Below, piece by piece: positions 61,700 to 64,000 of a stretch of 64,000 nt of DNA. Made by a program: the position numbers and the translations under genes. Numbering within the stretch: position 1 is the stretch's first letter; each line of letters begins with the position of its first letter. The stretch spans positions 1,760,630 to 1,824,629 of the forward strand of contig NC_018396.1 of the NCBI RefSeq assembly GCF_000208865.1, read 5' to 3'. This DNA comes from Neospora caninum Liverpool (taxonomy: Eukaryota; Apicomplexa; Conoidasida; Eucoccidiorida; Sarcocystidae). The notes beneath the pieces were generated by a model, which was not told the origin of the DNA, did not search any database, and saw nothing but the letters and a program-made list of their open reading frames with translations.

Positions 61700-64000
61700 C
61701 CGAAGGGGAATGTACGCTTTCGAGCAAGGGACACTGACTGTCTCGGCTCGCCTAACTCCAGGCTGCCTGTATTTTCTTGTACACAGAGGCATGTAGCTCG
61801 TGCGTAGACAGGTAGGTGGAGCTGTGTGTGTGTGTGTGCGTCTCGGGCGTTCGACGCCTGCATCCGAAACCTTCTTCACACCGTTTCGAATGGATTCGTT
61901 TCTGGATGTGTCCGTACACGTAAGGATATGCGTGTTGATATACGAAAATGCAGGTAGAAAGTACGTGACTAGGTGACTCGATAGGTAGTGGGCACTTCCT
62001 GTGTGCATGGTGTTTTGTCTGTGCCTGTCGGACCTCCCGCGCATTATCCCGCTTTCCCATTCTGTTCAGCCAGCGCGTTTATGTGGAAGCTGGAAGGCGG
62101 AACCGTTTTTAAGCGCCAAGGAGTCGTGCACACCACATTTTTCTACGAGACAGAAAATCCTGGGATTTGCAAAGACTCACGGTATCCTCCGTCTGCAAAA
62201 CGTGTGTCGTGTCCTTTTCATCAACCACTAACTTTATAAAATTCAGGGACAGGAAGAAGACGTGGAACAGAGATACGCTCCGGGGAGCGCTGCGACGGAA
62301 AATGAAGGACAGAAAGGAACGACGAGAGCTACCGTCGGACCGGTTGCCTATATAGGTATCTCTGTGTGGAGTAAGCCACAGTAACAGTCGAACATCGGCA
62401 ATCTCGATTGCCGTCAGCCTACTCTGGCTCGAACGTCCAAAGTTACCACTGGGAGGGTAGATCGTAAAAATAGCGAAATTGGAGCAAGGGCAGAGGTTCT
62501 CGAGACAAGCACGAAAACCGTAGCACGCAAGCGCCACTCATTAGATTACGCACGTCGAGGGAGAAGACCTCTTGTCGCAAAGGCCGGACTTTGGGAACTC
62601 TTCTTCGCCAGCGCAATTTTTGATCAGACCCAGCCGAGAGCAGCGCATCTAACATTTAGTGGAAGGAGCCTTTTCGCACTGCCACAACCTTAGAGGATTT
62701 ATCAGGCTAGATGAAAAGACCAGAGGACAGCGTGGTCCACAGATTCGCGTTTTTGATGGCGTTCCGACGGTAGTCGTGCGGTTAAGACTGTTCGTGTGGG
62801 TCGCGGTCGTTTTTTGCCCCGCCCCGCTTTGTTTTTGTGAGAGAAATGAATCTGTCTGGCGAAATGGCAAAAAGTGAGGTCGCAGATGACTTCTAGGTGA
62901 TTCGCGACACGATTGGGCAGAATCATCATCACAGGGAAAGGCCTCCCAGCGAGTCAACAGCAGCCTCCGTTATCCCTCGGGGTGGCGGGGACTACGTCGC
63001 TTCATTAGTTCAGAAAGGTTTCGGATGCAAAACGCCTGTCACGAAAAAGAGAACATTATCGCGGAACACTGCTTGGACGGAAAGCGACAGAAAAAACACC
63101 AGGGTGGCCCACGGCGGCAGGTTCATCTTCGGCTGTGGAGTACCGGGGTTGCCAATTCAGGAACTCGCATCGTTGCTCTCTTCACGTTTCGGGTTTTTTC
63201 AGCCCAAGGTTCGCTCAGTTACAGTCGGCCAGATTCCTCTATACACTGCTGCATACACATGGCAGTCAACCTCACACGAAATTTGCTGGAAGCGTTCCGT
63301 CTGCCGTCAGAGATCAGCGCCTAGTAAACCCCTGTGAACGGACTGCAACGGACTCCATCACGTACGCACTGCTGCCGTAGAGACATGCGCAAATTGTTCC
63401 GTTTAATCTCAGCAAAGAGTGCTCCGACGGCAGGTCATTCCCCCCCCCGGAAGCGAAATCTGCTTGTGTTCGTGCGGCTTAAAAGGCCATGCAGAAAAGA
63501 ACTAAGCAACATCACTGACAACAACAGAACCCAGAGAGCCTCAGTCAGCACGCGACACAATCCTCCTCTCACTGGCAGTTCAGGAAAAAAAAGCATTATG
63601 TAGCGAGCTTGCGGACACCCAAGTATAGAACTTGGCACGCCGACGCGTTGCGCCGTAAGACAACTCTGTAGATCGCCGGTTTCTGGGCCAATCTGTTGAG
63701 TCGTGGGTGTTTATCCGTGGGTCTTGACGCGCTTTCGTCATTCTGTCCATCGCTACGTCCTCAATGGGATCATGTTTACAAATTTAGAATATCTGGGATC
63801 ATCACCAGCAACCAACGAATACCTCCGTAGTGATGAAATCGGGAGGGTTTGTGCAGGCAGCGCGTTTCTGGGTACGTTTTCTTTGTATTGTTTTTCTTGC
63901 CACAGTGCAGAATTGAGGAAGGTGGTGTAGTAGGAGAGGCAAGGCAATTGAATTCTAGAGGATTTCTGCACAGTGGCGGATAGCGGCGAATCGAGGTTCA
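61700..64000. other. Downstream region, no supported gene
   Basis: This region follows the peptidase stop and runs to the window end. A (GT)n run lies at about 61823-61838. Frames such as 61988-62239 plus (containing MWKLEGGTVFKRQGVVHTTF) and 62897-63337 plus are open but have no family motif or paired splice sites. The first could be an alternative last exon of the peptidase gene if a GTGCCG donor at the end of HIQWEV were used, which seems unlikely. Confidence 0.45.

Overview
The window is eukaryotic nuclear DNA and reads as a tissue-cyst coccidian close to Toxoplasma, Hammondia or Neospora. The reasons are GC-rich, intron-containing genes with consensus GT-AG splice sites, very long low-complexity proteins, introns of about 200-700 bp carrying TATATGCATGCATATA-type microsatellites, and large non-coding gaps. 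There are no bacterial operons, ribosome binding sites or CRISPR arrays. Species was not determined. All gene models were built by hand from splice signals and reading phase.

Layout, left to right. (1) 1126-2589 (-): weak two-exon model. (2) 2693-6685 (+): 1330-aa intronless protein with an F-box-like start and leucine-rich stretches. (3) 9517-16304 (-): two exons joined across a 629-bp intron. The join rebuilds a PWWP chromatin-reader domain that is cut in half between two long open frames; the same protein carries long RS-rich tracts and a CX8CX5CX3H zinc finger, about 2052 aa in all. (4) 20413-24377 (+): eight-exon UDP-glucose 4-epimerase, fully resolved, 362 aa. (5) 26865-31001 (+): nine-exon coiled-coil protein, 397 aa, seven of eight introns in phase 0. 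(6) 32017-32720 (+): possible two-exon 104-aa protein. (7) 33555-38249 (+): 1564-aa low-complexity, basic, probably nuclear protein. (8) 42184-47404 (-): three-exon, about 1202-aa protein with an N-terminal hydrophobic anchor, twenty 21-residue repeats and a compact C-terminal domain, laid out like a secreted parasite protein. (9) 50224-50967 (-): fragment of a multi-exon gene. (10) 51935-61699 (+): large ER-type M28 metallopeptidase (ERMP1-like) with all metal ligands visible, in at least eleven exons, one junction unresolved.

The genes do not form a pathway. They are independent housekeeping (epimerase, ER peptidase), nuclear (PWWP/CCCH, the 1564-aa protein) and probably parasite-specific (repeat protein) genes. 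Pairs 2/3 and 7/8 converge; 3/4 and 8/10 diverge from gaps of several kb that must hold their promoters. The observations most worth following are the split PWWP domain in a PWWP-RS-CCCH protein and the repeat protein with its unrecognised C-terminal domain.
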